Translations under genes and position numbers: made by a program
Assembly (NCBI RefSeq): GCF_000516985.1
Contig: NW_006917101.1
Coordinates: forward strand, 2,224,834-2,288,833
DNA length: 64,000 nt
Source: Pestalotiopsis fici W106-1
Lineage: Eukaryota > Ascomycota > Sordariomycetes > Amphisphaeriales > Sporocadaceae
Reading direction: 5' to 3'
Notes under the pieces: model-generated
What the model was told of the DNA's origin: nothing
Seen by the model: only the letters and a program-made list of their open reading frames with translations
The model's database searches: none
Part shown: one piece after another, positions 10,379-22,678 of the stretch
Position numbering within the stretch: position 1 is the first letter of the stretch
How the letters are laid out: each line of letters opens with the position of its first letter

Positions 10379-12756
10379 TTTTGCAAACTTGGCTATGTTC
10401 CAATACTCTGGTCACCTGCCTTGCCTGCAGCTGATGCCATCAAATGCGAAAGTTTCGAACAAAATTTTGGCAGGCAAAAAAGACGGATAGTGGGGCACCT
10501 GTACAAAGCTAACCCAACTAACCTACCAGACTTTCCGTAGCGCAAGCATGTCGATCTTCGCACTGGATATGGCCGCTAAACGTGCAGGCCGCCATGATTA
10601 ATCCCTGCTGATTGTACGCCAAACTTGTGCGAGCTGACTCGCTTACATTGCTCCAGTTGTCCAGGGCTGGCTGGAAACTTAGCAAACTACATCGGCACTC
10701 GGTACTGTTCTCTGCTGTAGTATATAGTATTATCAACTCTATATCTAAAGAGTCCAAGATATACAACGGAAAGTAGAATCTACCTGCCAAGTCGTTTGTG
10801 CCGTACATAGATATGAGTTCTTGCATCAATGCTTGGAAGATACATCAAAACATTTGATACCGAGCTCAAACAAACGTCATAGCACCATGTACTAGTAGAG
10901 ATATTATGCCGAATGATGGGTATGTGAGAGATTCCATTATAGCATGAGAACAGAGCTTGGCCAGCTCAGTCAGGTTCATTACATATAATCGGCAATCTGT
11001 TACCGACGATTGACTGTTGACGGCCAAAATGATGGGTTCCTGTAAAATAGCAAAGTCCGAAAATGCTCGTCAGCTAGCGAGACCAGACAAGCATGAAGTG
11101 AGTGTCTGTCTACCTTGGACAAACTACATATCCAACCATCTGCGCGGATTTCATATTCACCAAGAAGTTTACCATTACCTTTGCAAATGCGTACTTTTAT
11201 ACTCGGGAACAGTATTCACAACCTCAAGTTTGATTTACACCGCCAATGAGACATGAAACAAGCCGTCGAGTCAATCCCAAAGTCTAGAAAACTCGAGAAC
11301 CACATTCTTGTGGCCCCTTTACTTAAGAGGCTTCCATCACAATACTTACACGGGCCACGGACGTACATGTGAGGACACGATTTTACAAAGGGGCCTCTTG
11401 GATCGCCCGTCAATCATATCCACGGCTGCTACCATGGGTTGCCAACATGTTAGTACCATTATAGTAATCCTTGCCGCGGACTTTTCCTTACCCGCAATCC
11501 TTTCAGACCAGACTTCCGGGAATCTTTGCATCACTGATGATGAGTAGACAGACTCGTACATGCTGGAAGAGGTAGGTAATCACATGGCACGGGCAAGCAA
11601 CTGCGACTGATGGAGTTCCTCGCGGGGTAAAGTATTTCAACCGGGTTAGCGAGCAGGTGACCTGGAGACATGCCCTGGCCTATATCTTCTGTCACTTATA
11701 ATCGTAGACGCTAATCTTTGTCAGCGCCAAATTATATCACGCTGTAATGCAACCAACCCTGCGACAGTCACCAACAAAAACACGCGCCTGGACAAGCAAA
11801 CATACATGTGCGTACACACACTCAATTATCATGATGCCGCCGTCGGCAACCGCATACGAGCCGCCCCTGAAAAGCTGTGATCGTCCGACGGCTGATCCAT
11901 GGCTGGTAGGGCATTGCGAACAACCAAGGGGTCGGGGGGTTCTGTCTGTCTGGGGCCTAGGCCAGGCACTCTTTGGAGTGACCGTTCCGCCCCCCGTAGC
12001 CCCCGGGCTCAAGTGCAAGTTTAGCGGCTGCTAGGGGCAGGCACCTCGACAACCCTGTGAAGCCGAAGCCCAGTTTGAGCGGGCCCGCCGCCCACCCGTA
12101 TTGGAGGGGCTAGAGGGGCAGATCTGGAACCATTGAAAGGCCATTGCCAAACCAACAATCAGACTGCTGCACGACCGAGCTGGCTGGCTGGCGCAGTTGC
12201 ATTAATTCGTTTTCAATTTACGAAACCAAAAAAAACCCAGCTGCTGAGTTGTCGTCAGTCGTCGTCGTCGTCGTCGTCGCCAGTCCCGTGCACTTTCAAT
12301 TCACTCATTCTCTCGGGTACGAAAATTGCAGCTCAAGGGAGTGTCTTCTTGAGAAACCCAAACCCGCCATACCGTGTACGCTTGCCCGCCAAGAACGATA
12401 ACGTATACCTACCTACCGATCTTGGACCCAAGACAAGAAAGACACCACGGGGCTTAGACCGTCATCGTGGGCCGCCTCGAAGCAAGCAACCCGGCTCGGT
12501 ACGAAAGCTTCCGGCACAACCTGTCCAGCCTCGACGACGTTGCGAAAGCAAAGCAATTGACTTGTGGATTCTTGATCCAAGGCGTCGCGCTTCATACAAC
12601 AATTCATCGGTTGAAACAGACCAGACTTTCGCTATTATTACAGCCCAACGACCATACACAAAACAGCCACATCGGGTCCCACTACGCGGATCCTACGACA
12701 CTGGCACCTAGAATGCAATCATTGCCCCCTCTACGATAGGCACAAACAACCCAACC
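10379..12756. other. Intergenic: divergent Dus3 / kelch promoter region
   Basis: About 2.4 kb between divergent genes. The part from about 11,880 to 12,756 is richer in GC and C-tracts, as in long fungal 5' leaders. A (GTC)n microsatellite lies at about 12,258-12,280. Long frames upstream of 12,757 do not begin with ATG and encode low-complexity sequence, so I treat them as leader. Confidence 0.5.
12258..12280. repeat. (GTC)n trinucleotide microsatellite
   Basis: An uninterrupted run of GTC/TCG units in the probable 5' leader of the kelch gene. It was seen directly. Confidence 0.85.
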
Positions 12757-14253
12757 ATGGCCGACCGATCGCCCACTTCAAAGACCAAGACGGTTCGGTC
12801 ACAGAAGATTTCAATGCCCTCGTCAGATGCCGAGCACGACGAGTCACGAGACCGTGCTTTGCCTATACGAAGTCATACACCCGGCCATCTCTCTTCCAAA
12901 AGCCAAAGCCATAGCAGACGAAAGACTTCCGAGTCCTCCATACGGCAGCGCTCCCAGTCTGTCTCGACCAAGCAAGTTCACAGCACAACAGTCCCCACAC
13001 AACCTCTACCTGGATCGAAATCGTTTCCAGTAGGCAATGAACCGGACAACACAAAAGACTCGGCCAGTGTTTCGACCGATGGGACAGCTGACGGAAAGCG
13101 CCCGACGAATATACGCTCAACTTCGGCCATAGTGAGTAAACCGCCGTCATCATCGGCGACCCCCTCCCAAGGGACCCGAAAACAGAACGCTGCGCCGCGG
13201 CCGCGCGGGGCCTACGTTGCTTTCCCTGCCCTGCAAGACCCCAAGAATGCCCCCGATGTGCTCCCGGCACCTTCTTCTGGCATGTACTGGTCGCGTGCAC
13301 CAGAATCAGGAGCCGCTCATACGCCTCTGCGGGCACATACCATGACGCTCATTGGCTCCAACATCTTTGTGTTTGGCGGGTGCGACAGCCGTGCCTGCTT
13401 CAACGAGCTGTATGTCCTGGACGCCGACTCATTCCATTGGAGCAGCCCGCATGTCGTGGGAGATGTACCAGCTCCTCTACGTGCCATGACGTGCACGGCG
13501 GTCGGGAAGAAGCTGGTAGTATTCGGCGGCGGAGACGGCCCGGCATATTATAATGACGTTTATGTGCTTGATACGGTGAACTTTCGGTGGCAGCGCCCAC
13601 GGCTTGTCGGAGACAAAACGCCAAGTCCACGTAGGGCTCACACGGCTTGCTTCTACAAGAATGGAATCTATGTGTTTGGAGGTGGAGATGGGGTGAGGGC
13701 GCTCAACGATATCTGGAGACTGGATGTGGCAGACACCAACAAGATGAGCTGGAAGCTGATTTCTGGACCGTCCTCGGGCAGCCCTAGTACTGACAACAAG
13801 CCCAAGGCGCGTGGCTACCATACAGCAAACATGGTGGGCAGCAAACTGATTATATATGGTGGATCGGACGGCGGCGAATGCTTCAATGATGTGTGGGTGT
13901 ATGACGTTGATACACATATATGGAAGTCGGTGACGATTCCCATCACATTTCGCCGTCTTTCCCATACAGCCACTATCGTCGGGTCCTACTTGTTTGTCAT
14001 CGGCGGCCACGACGGAAACGAATACTCGAATGATGTGCTGCTCCTGAACCTTGTCACCATGACCTGGGACAAGCGGAAAGTATATGGTTTGCCGCCTAGT
14101 GGAAGAGGTTACCACAGCGCCGTGCTGTACGATAGTAGACTGGTCGTTATCGGCGGCTTCGACGGCGGAGAAGTATTTAGCGACATTTGGCTTTTGGAGT
14201 TGGCGGTTCATGCATATTACTCGCAGATCAGCCATTTCACCATTGAGGTATAA
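12757..14253 (+). CDS. Kelch-repeat beta-propeller protein
   Basis: An intronless 498-residue protein. Residues 1 to about 170 are Ser/Thr/Lys-rich and probably disordered and phosphorylated. The rest is a run of about six kelch blades, each with the paired glycines and trailing aromatic (for example IFVFGGCDS, LVVFGGGDG, IYVFGGGDG, LIIYGGSDG, LFVIGGHDG, LVVIGGFDG). The C-terminus ends HAYYSQISHFTIEV just after the last blade. Kelch propellers are protein-interaction platforms. In fungi this architecture occurs in polarity and Ras-pathway factors such as Tea1 and Ral2, but no coiled coil or other domain here allows a choice. The 5' leader upstream appears long. Confidence 0.85.
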   Translation: MADRSPTSKTKTVRSQKISMPSSDAEHDESRDRALPIRSHTPGHLSSKSQSHSRRKTSESSIRQRSQSVSTKQVHSTTVPTQPLPGSKSFPVGNEPDNTKDSASVSTDGTADGKRPTNIRSTSAIVSKPPSSSATPSQGTRKQNAAPRPRGAYVAFPALQDPKNAPDVLPAPSSGMYWSRAPESGAAHTPLRAHTMTLIGSNIFVFGGCDSRACFNELYVLDADSFHWSSPHVVGDVPAPLRAMTCTAVGKKLVVFGGGDGPAYYNDVYVLDTVNFRWQRPRLVGDKTPSPRRAHTACFYKNGIYVFGGGDGVRALNDIWRLDVADTNKMSWKLISGPSSGSPSTDNKPKARGYHTANMVGSKLIIYGGSDGGECFNDVWVYDVDTHIWKSVTIPITFRRLSHTATIVGSYLFVIGGHDGNEYSNDVLLLNLVTMTWDKRKVYGLPPSGRGYHSAVLYDSRLVVIGGFDGGEVFSDIWLLELAVHAYYSQISHFTIEV

Positions 14254-14912
14254 TGAGCTTTACCTAGCCCATGTCTTTCTCTTCTTGACGTACACCTCGT
14301 GGATGTCAGACGCAGAGAGGCTGGGGGCAATGATGATAATCAGCAGAATCAATGCCGGATCTTGTCTACAAGGTGATTGTGAAGGATATTTCTAGACAGG
14401 AATTTTGGTTAGGGGTTTTTACGGGCTGGATATACCTAGTAAAGCGAGGCGTGAAATGGAAAATTGGGAATTGCTTGTTCAAGGCGCATATTATCAAGAG
14501 ACTTTGTTGCTTTACTTGTGGTATATATCGTATTTATTTTGGAAACGTGAAAAGTCCTAAGTTTTCATCTTGCAGTTGGGTGCCTTGTGTGGTTCACTGA
14601 TGAAGATATTCACAGTATGTCCAAAATAGAATCGTTTGAGTCCACGGGCAGCAGTATCCTCATAAGTTGGTCATTTATTTCCAACCTGTTTATCAGAAGT
14701 TGCCCAAGCACTATGGCGCGTAACATGCATTTTCTTTATAATTCTTAGTTCGTACCCTTCTAATAGCATTGATTGCCTCAACCTTGAGTGGAAACAAACC
14801 TGTGTAAGTGTCGTCGAGTCTATCCATGGAAACATGTGAGGAGACTAAGCAGAGAGGAATGGATTTTATTTATAATTAGAAACCAGTTTCAACAACGCCA
14901 AGCTACTGCTTT
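14254..14912. other. Intergenic between convergent genes
   Basis: AT-richer DNA between the 3' ends of the kelch gene and the minus-strand gene at 14,913. It is expected to hold both 3'UTRs and nothing else was recognised. Confidence 0.55.
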
Positions 14913-15701
14913 TTACCACATCTCTATTTCTCTCTTCACGGTCTGTACGCCTCTAATAACCATCCACTGCACCATGAACGCATGTAACCAGCGCCCGACG
15001 GCACCCTCGAGAAACACGGGCGCCTCACCCTCGCGCCGCCTCCATAGCACCGTCTCATTGACTGCACGGATCGTCCTGACGCCGTTTCCGCCCTCCATAT
15101 CCTCCTCCTTCTGCTCCTCCTCCTCGAGCACGGCAATTAGTCTGCCCTTTACCACGGGTCCCGTCCAGCCCTGTGGAGGCGCCAGAACCAAGACGACCGT
15201 CTCGCGCCCTTCTTCGTCTTCTTCTTGTCGAGGAGCACTCCGGCTCGTCACGACGTAAACGCCACAGACGCGGTCGCCTACGGCAAAGTCGCACGAGGAT
15301 AGGTACCCGGTCTCAAACGTGCGGCGGGCCTCGGGGTCCGTCATCAGACGACGCATGAGCCAGGCTTGCGGCGTATAAGTAAAGAGACGCATGGTGGTGC
15401 GGAGATAGGTATCAAGCAGGCCCGACAATCTGGACTTTTCCTCTCCCTTCGTCTGCCGTGTGCTCGTTGTCTGAAAAGGCTTCGAGACTATGCGCTCGCG
15501 CACCACGATCCAGGCGTCTCTGTCCTGTTGCACCTCGGCTGGAAGGACGTCACTGTTCAGATCATTCTGGGTGTCCGTGTTATCCAACGTAAACGATACC
15601 GTCGTGCTGGCGTTGTAGACGGCCTTGGTATAGAGTACCCACGCTAGCGGCGCGGCTGCAATGATGACAGTCCAGAGAGTTCGGGACTGGGATACGGCCA
15701 T
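14913..15701 (-). CDS. Uncharacterised protein with N-terminal transmembrane segment
   Basis: An intronless 262-residue frame with ATG at 15,701. One hydrophobic segment at residues about 9-26 (LWTVIIAAAPLAWVLYTKAVY) suggests a signal anchor. The remainder is soluble-looking, with a region containing RRTFETGYLSSCDFAVGDRVCGVYVV, an acidic low-complexity stretch (EEEEQKEEDMEGG), and an ordered C-terminus ending in VKREIEMW. GC-rich third positions and its length support real coding. I do not recognise a named family. Its position downstream of Ccc2 on the same strand carries no functional implication. Confidence 0.7.
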   Translation of the reverse strand: MAVSQSRTLWTVIIAAAPLAWVLYTKAVYNASTTVSFTLDNTDTQNDLNSDVLPAEVQQDRDAWIVVRERIVSKPFQTTSTRQTKGEEKSRLSGLLDTYLRTTMRLFTYTPQAWLMRRLMTDPEARRTFETGYLSSCDFAVGDRVCGVYVVTSRSAPRQEEDEEGRETVVLVLAPPQGWTGPVVKGRLIAVLEEEEQKEEDMEGGNGVRTIRAVNETVLWRRREGEAPVFLEGAVGRWLHAFMVQWMVIRGVQTVKREIEMW

Positions 15702-16181
15702 TTTACTCTGATGCTCTTCTACCAGATGGGATTTCCACCCTCACTGGATTCAAGGGTGCTTTCAATGTTATAAGCCCTCAAGTATTATGAAAGAAGCAAG
15801 GTCTCATATCGTGTCGTATCTTGCGTATTCGGTTCATCTAGCGGCGAATTAGCTTGAGTCATCCAAGCTGCCGCAATTCTACTGCTACACCTTGGATGAT
15901 TGCGGGGGGAATATCTCAGGGTATGTCAAGAGCACAATCTGTTTTGTATCAGTGTCATATCCACTGGTGGCTCTGCAAGAGTATGTAAACTTTTTTCAAC
16001 AGTCATATTTACTCTTCGTTGATATATACAGGCACTCTCAATAGTCACAATGACCATTTACTAAAAGGAAAAGCCATTCGGGATAGTCCGAGGGGTCAAG
16101 AACTGAGAAATATACAAATATTCTCCTATACAGACCCCTCCAGTTCCAGTACGCCGAGCTATATGCAAAACAAATAAAAAA
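15702..16181. other. Short intergenic spacer
   Basis: The promoter of the 262-residue membrane protein gene and the 3'UTR of the copper ATPase gene. No other feature was seen. Confidence 0.55.
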
Positions 16182-19100
16182 TTAAACATCATTCCTCTCC
16201 AATGTGTCAAGAGGCACGTATCCTTCGTCCTTCTTGTTTCTGCGACTAAATAGGTCTGAGATCTTGGTAACAAGACCATCAAGACCCCAGCCACGGCCTC
16301 GTCTCTTTATGCTGCCCTTCTCAGTGAGGAGGGCATCGTCCATCCACTGAGGCCGCTTCCAGAATTTCAGAAGAAGCGAGCTCATGACAACGCTAACACT
16401 GCTGCAGGCCATTGCAGCACCAGCCGCCATGGGGTGCAGATGCCATCCAAGGGGTAGGAAAATGCCCATAGCAAAGGGGAGACCAACGAGGTTGTAAGCA
16501 CATGCCCAGCCAAGGTTGAGCTTGATACGCCTAAAAATGGTTCGGGCTAGGTTGAGCGCTGCTGGAATGTCCATGAGGTTGTTCGGGCGCATCAACACAA
16601 CATCAGCAGCCTCCATGGCAACGTCTGTGCCGCTAGCCATGGCGATACCAACATCGGCGGTAGCAAGCGCAGGCGAGTCGTTGATGCCATCGCCGACCAT
16701 TGCCACGCATTGCCCTTGCGACTGAAGCTGTCGGATGATGGCTTGCTTTTGATCGGGGGAAACACCAGCATAGACATCATCATCAGGTATGCCGACAATA
16801 GCAGCAACAGCCAAGGCCGTGGAGCGTTGGTCGCCAGTGACAATGGCAGTCTTGATACCCATGCGGTGAAGCACATCGATCGCAGCAGCGGCACCCTCTT
16901 TCACTCTGTCAGCGAGGCAGAGATGGCCAGCATATTTACCATCAATGGCGATGAAGATATTGGTTGTCCCGGCAGATGCAGACTTTGACCTGTTCTTCTT
17001 GGAGTTCATCTGTTCAGAATCCTCAATGTCCTTGTCAGAGACCTCGACATTGTTCTCCCGGAGGTAGTTAACATTGCCGACGAGGACATTGTAACGGGTT
17101 CGGCTTGTGCTGGAAGCTGGCTCTACAGTGGCACTGATACCTCTGCCTACAGCAGCATTGAATTCACCAACACTGCCATCGATGGCAGCCTCAGCATCAA
17201 GACCAAGTTCGGTTCGGGCTGCTCCTAACACTGCCTTGCCTACGGGATGCTCACTGCCCATCTCAGCAAGACCGACGATAGACCACCAGAGTCGCTTGCG
17301 CCACTCATTGTCTTGCCAGAGAGGAATGATCTTGGCGGAAGCAACGCTCATCTTGCCATATGTAATTGTTCCTGTCTTGTCAAGAACAACTTGCGTCACC
17401 TTGGTCGTGGTCTCGAGGGCAGCACCACCCTTCACCAGAATGCCGTTTTCGGCGCCAACTCCAGTGCCCACCATGACTGCGGTAGGGGTAGCGAGACCCA
17501 GGGCGCAAGGGCAAGCAAGGACAATGACAGAAATGCAGAGCTTGACGCACACGAACAGTCTGCCGCCACTCTCATCCGAGAGGAAGATCTTGGGAGGGTT
17601 GGGCAAAACATGACTGAGAACCATCCAGACAATGAAGGTCAGCAACCCCAGGATCAAGATGATAGGCACAAAGTAGCCTGCAATGGTGTCTGCAAGTCGT
17701 TGAATGGGAGCCCGAGTAGTCTGTGCGTCTTGTACGAGCTTCACGATTTGACTCAATTGTGTGTCACGACCAGCACGAGTGACTCGGAAGTCGACGCGTC
17801 CATGGCCGTTGACCGTACCACCAATGACGTGACCACCCTTCTTCTTTTGAACCGGAATGGCTTCACCTGTGACCATGCTCTCATCGACGTAGGTTTCGCC
17901 CCTAACAATGATGCCATCTGCGGGAATCTTGTCTCCCGGTCGAATGACCACAATATCGCCAACCTGGATCAGTTCCGTAGGAATGACCTTTTCCTCTGCA
18001 GCATTGCCTTCACGGGCTGGAGTCTTGGGCTCATCCGAGCTCTTGATGGAATCCCAGCCCTCGGCGGCCTTTTCAGCTGCAATTGGATCGGCATAGATAG
18101 TAGCCATGGACGGGGCCAGAGACATGAGCCGCGACAGCGCCTTTGATGTTTGGCCCTTGGCGCGATTCTCGAGGAAGCGACCGAGAGTGATAAAGGTGAT
18201 CAACATGGTGCTAGTGTCGAAGATGGTACTAGGCCGAGTGTGAGGAGGAAACAAGATGGAAACGACCATGGCCATGACGCTGAAAAAGAAGGCGGATGAG
18301 GTACCAATAACGACCAAAACGTCCATGGTAGGAGAACCGTGCTTTACGGATTTCCACGCTGAAGTGTAAAAACGCTTGCCAATGCCAAATTGGACGGGTA
18401 TCGTAAGACATAAACAAATGATATCACCAAGGAAAAGTCCTGGGATTATTTCAAAGGCCCCAAAATCAAGAATGGGGATAAGCATGGGGAAGATCATGCC
18501 AATGAAGAAGACGGGAATGGCAAAGGACAGAGAAACCTTGAAAGCTCTGCGCCATTCTTGAATCTCCCTGGTCTTGGCCAGGGACTCCAACTGTGCGCTA
18601 TTGTCATCGTTGTCGGCAACCAGTGCGTTGTATCCAGAAGCTTCAATCGTTTCCACGATTCTTCTCAGACCCGTGACGGACGGCTGATGGCTAACGGTAA
18701 GTCTTTCCGTGGCCAGACTAAGTTTCGCCGACTTGACACCAGGAAGGGCCAACAAGGAGTTTTCGATTGCAGTGGCGGCTTCAACGTTCGGACTGCCGTA
18801 AATTTTGAACTGGGCAGTCGAGGCGGCAACACTCGCATCGCCAGTTTCCAATATTGTAGACAAGATCTTGGCGTCAAAACCTCGATCCTCGATGATCTCT
18901 GCGATCTTTTCGGCTGGCAGTTTCTTCGTGTCGTGTGTGATGACAGCTCTTTCGGCCAAAAGACTAATGTTGAATTTGAGCATGCCGTCCAGTCCGGTGA
19001 AGCCGCCCTCAACGGCTGACGTGCATGCGCCACAGGTCATTCCCTCGATTGCCACGGTTGTAGTGGCCGTTGAAGGTTTATCTGCTTGGGACTGCGATAT

Positions 19101-19770
19101 CTTTTTGACCGGTTGTTGCAGTTCGCTGTCTACCAGTGTAGCCCCAAACCCGCGGTCTTCGATGATTTCAATAATCTTCTCTGTAGGCAACAAGGACGCA
19201 TCATGTTCAATCACTGCCCGTTCCGACAGTAGGGAGATGCTAAAGTGCTTGACACCCGGCACATCCGAGAAGCCGCCCTCGACTGCAGATGTGCATGCGC
19301 CGCAGGTCATTCCCTCTACAGCGATCTGGGTTACGGTGGTTGCGGGTCCTGATTCTTGCTCATCAGCGTCAAAGAGGCTGTCGTCCCGCCTCATGAGAGG
19401 GGACGGCAGGTCGGTGGCAAGAACTTCGGCCTCGAACCCTCGGTCTTCAATGATTTCTTGTATTTGCTCGGCGGGAATTCGCTCGGGGTCGTGCATGACT
19501 ACAGCTCTTTCCATGACCAAGCTGACGGAGACACTTCCCACGCCGTCGACGCCCTTGAAGCCTGCTTCAACAGCGGATGTACAAGCGCCACAACTATGGG
19601 TTTCTTTGTATTAGTAATCTGAGCCAAGAAGGAAATCTCAAGCACGCAAGAAAGACTCACGTCATGCCACCAACACGCAGAGTGGTGGTTGCCCATTGCG
19701 CAGTCTTTGGTGTCTGCAAGGAAGACTTGGTCGGGCCCCTCGGAGGCACGGTTATATTCGATGGCGCCAT
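16182..19770 (-). CDS. ccc2: Cu+-transporting P1B-type ATPase (Ccc2/ATP7 family)
   Basis: Pumps Cu(I) into the Golgi lumen to load secreted cuproenzymes such as multicopper oxidases. Exon 1 is 19770-19661 and exon 2 is 19593-16182. The 67-bp intron splits the first metal-binding motif exactly at MT|CGAC. The product is 1,173 residues. Three heavy-metal-associated domains carry CxxC at residues 38-41, 134-137 and 224-227. A fourth HMA-like fold (about 295-365) has lost CxxC. The P-type core is complete: TGE at 612-614, the CPC copper channel motif at 731-733, phosphorylation site DKTGT starting at Asp775, SEHPVGKA near 817, GDGINDSPAL in the hinge, and MACSSVSVVMSSL in the last membrane helices. 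Eight TM segments are expected. Nothing indicates inactivation. Confidence 0.95.
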
Positions 19771-22678
19771 AGCTCAAGTTGGGTGAGCGCAAAGCTCCTG
19801 CAGAGTCCAGAAGCTCAAAGTAGGACGGCAAAAAAATATATATACAATTATGCTGGATGCGGCCGATTCACACTATGTCATGCATAATAGTGTGGCGTGG
19901 ACGGGATCGTGGGCGGCGGGTAGGTTCTTTGACAAAGAAGTCGCCTTGTTCTTGTCTCAAAAAAATAAGGAAGCACAAGCACCGGCCAGCAAACACCAAC
20001 AGAGATCAATGTCGGTCACCAGAAGTCCAGCTTTTGGTGAGAAGAGGGGCGGGGTGCAGCGGTGCGACGGTCAGGTCATTAAGTATGTCGAATGTGCGCA
20101 TGGAAGGATGGGCGTTATGTATGTACAAGGGCGGCACGGAGGATTCGTTTGGAGGCGAGGTGAAAGTCAAGTGAGCGCAGACAAGAACGGACAACGAACG
20201 CAAATGAGACGAGAATGCATGTATGTGTGTGTGTATGGAGTATCGTTACATGGGTACATTGCAAACGGGGGACAATGTTGACTTTTGGCTAGGACTGGCT
20301 GGACGGGGCCCTGGAAGCAGCAGTGGCCAGCTTCGCGAAACGTCGCTGATCGATGATCTTTTGCAGGGTTTCGTCAGCACCCAGCGAGAAGCGGGCCCTC
20401 GTCGTAAGTTCAGCGGACCGTGCGAAGAACCACGGACATGAACAAGCCTTGATTAAGCACGCGCTTGTCCAGGGGTCTCAATCGTGGCCTTGGTGGCTTT
20501 GGCAATTTTTTTTTTCCCTTTCCATGTGTCGCTCCATCCACAATTGATGCCAGCACTGCCAGTTTCTACCAGGCTAAATTGCAGAATTCGGAAATGTCCC
20601 TCGTGAATGGCAGTTGTCATTCGTGGGCTTGGTGGGGTTTCTCGAGGTGGATATCATTGTTAGGTACGGTAGATGTTTGGTGCTAAAAGGCTACTCTAGG
20701 TTGTATTGGCTCTCGAGCTTCATTCTTGGCTAAACTGAGTAAGTATGTGCAAATATTGATTGATACCTATTGCTACGATTGAGAAAACTAAAAGCACTAC
20801 TGATATTTGCTTGCGACTGTTCTCAGCCACCACTTCGCGTCGAGTCAAATGCCCACACCCATGATATCCGCCTGAAAATACGGGCGAGTCCATTGGATTT
20901 CGGAGGATGAATGGCTGTTGTCTCTGGGTCAGCATCAGCATCCCAAGCATCCCCGTCGCATTTAGAATCTCACCTCCACTTTATTTCTAAGCTCACCGAG
21001 ACGACCGAGGGCCCAACCATAGGGCCGCTTGTGAGGAAACTTTCCGTTCTGCAAATATTGTGGAGGTTGAGAAGAATATCTCCTGCGACTCAAAAGCCTA
21101 TGGGCATTGCTATGGTGATGTCTTGACCGCCTCATGTTTTCAGACGGTATAATAACAAACACACTTGAACAACTCTCAAAGTCAAGAGGCAAGATACATA
21201 ATAGTATTCGGAAATGCTTAACCATCTTACGAGGTTGGTTTGTAAGACGGTATTGGCCCGCCACCCAGCATGGTCAGATGCCGAGCCGCAGGTGCGCAAT
21301 TGCATACAGAATTATCACCGAGCTTGAAATATTGGCTCATGCTCAACCTGATTACCATGACCTCGTGTAGATAGACACTGAATGTATTCAACCCACCGGA
21401 CTGAGGTTGGGTTCCAGAGGGACCTCGACCACTTGTTTCGCTTCCCCAGAATTGACAAAATTGTTTCGCCCAGACATGTGAACAATATACTCAGAGGATC
21501 CTCAAAGCTTGGCGGCAGATCCGTACCTTGCACATTGAAGCCGAATATTGAATGTTATCTGCAGGTCCCTGGGTCGCATGGGCGTTGTGACTTGATCCAG
21601 CCAAGGCGTCGTCAGCTTATCGACTTCGTGTCCTCTCCTAGCAGCTATATCCGGATCACTATTATCGCTTACCAATTTACCGCCAAGTCCATACTCAGCC
21701 GGTTTAGCACACCCATCCAAGAATATTCAGCCGCTTCTGCTTCTTGCTTTTCGATAGCGTCTTTTTGTGGTGGTGTCGGACCTTTCGAGGGGAACAAGCC
21801 CAACCCCGGCGCATACTGTATTATACACTGTCAATGATATGGAGGGCGGGAAACAGCCGGTTGGTCGTGTTTAGAGAATCCTTGTGAAGAAAAGGCTTGT
21901 TTGGATGGGACGTTTATTCGAAGTGCACTGACACGACTCGCTGACTCGCTTGCTAAAGTATGCTTAATCTTCGGCATCCTTCAATAATTTTCATACTTAT
22001 CCCTCTTTTGTGTTCATAAAAACATCACCTTCATGGGCTTTCTACTACAAATGAGCTGCTCCGATAGTCTGTGGACTTACTTTTTGGTACACGCATGAAA
22101 TACCGTGCTATAAAGGTTCTGATAAAGACCACGGCATAGAAGATTATCTGCTCGTCATACGATCGGAATATAGTAGTGATTGCAACCTTGCCGTGTAATA
22201 GGTAATGTACTCATTCTGTGTTCTTCATCGCTACAATGTATGCCGCATGCCAGTGTAGTACCTGTGCTGCTAGTTATGTGTGCTTTAGCTCCCGGGCGTT
22301 AGCTTGCAAGATCTCACCCCGCTGCGGCGCCTGCCCCGCTACCAACTAGATCGATTTGGACCTAGCTCTTCTCACAGTTACCCTGGCGCCTTGGGAGCTC
22401 AAACGCTCTTGATACAAGAACGACTTCACAACGGCTGACCCCAAACCTGGACCTCAAACAACCTCAGGGTGCTTTGATACAACTGTGCAAACCATCACCA
22501 CACATACCCACGGCGCTTACAGCAACATCCATAGGCTTGTCAAAGACGTCCCAGCATAATTACGCCAAACCTCATTCGGCGCAAGGCTACAGATTCAACC
22601 GTGATACAGTGAATCTACTCTAGGCTCCCAAACGTCATTTTCAGCCTTGCAACGGGTCGAAGCTCGTGACATTTCACC
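19771..22678. other. Intergenic: Ccc2 / CSN7 promoter region with coding-like debris
   Basis: About 2.9 kb between divergent genes. The 19.8-20.5 kb part is GC-moderate with GT runs near 20,222. Two minus-strand segments (21,681-21,815 and 21,315-21,533) look protein-coding but do not join cleanly; they are listed separately. Confidence 0.45.
21315..21815 (-). pseudogene. Possible remnant or unresolved gene of unknown family
   Basis: Two minus-strand stretches look protein-like. Segment A (21,815-21,681) follows a good TACAG acceptor, has 45 sense codons ending SMDLA, and precedes GTAAAT/GTAAGC donors. Its content (PTPPQKDAIEKQEAEAAEYS) looks like a helical linker. Segment B (21,533-21,315) has 72 sense codons including FEDPLSILFTCLGETILSIL and WSRSLWNPTSVRW. 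No splice pair that I could find joins A to B in phase, and no credible upstream exon with a start was found. It may be a decayed gene, a gene with exons I cannot place, or chance. I assign no function. Confidence 0.25.

Noticed and set aside
12133..12711. A 192-codon open frame just upstream of the kelch gene
   Set aside because: It begins at TTG rather than ATG, is low-complexity with a Ser run from the GTC microsatellite, and has no domain. Best read as 5' leader.
13477..14235. A 252-codon minus-strand frame opposite the kelch gene
   Set aside because: It lies entirely antisense to clear kelch repeats and has no family features, so it is a shadow frame.
19850..20281. A 143-codon plus-strand frame in the Ccc2 promoter region
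   Set aside because: It has no domain or conserved-looking pattern and contains GT simple repeats. Likely chance.
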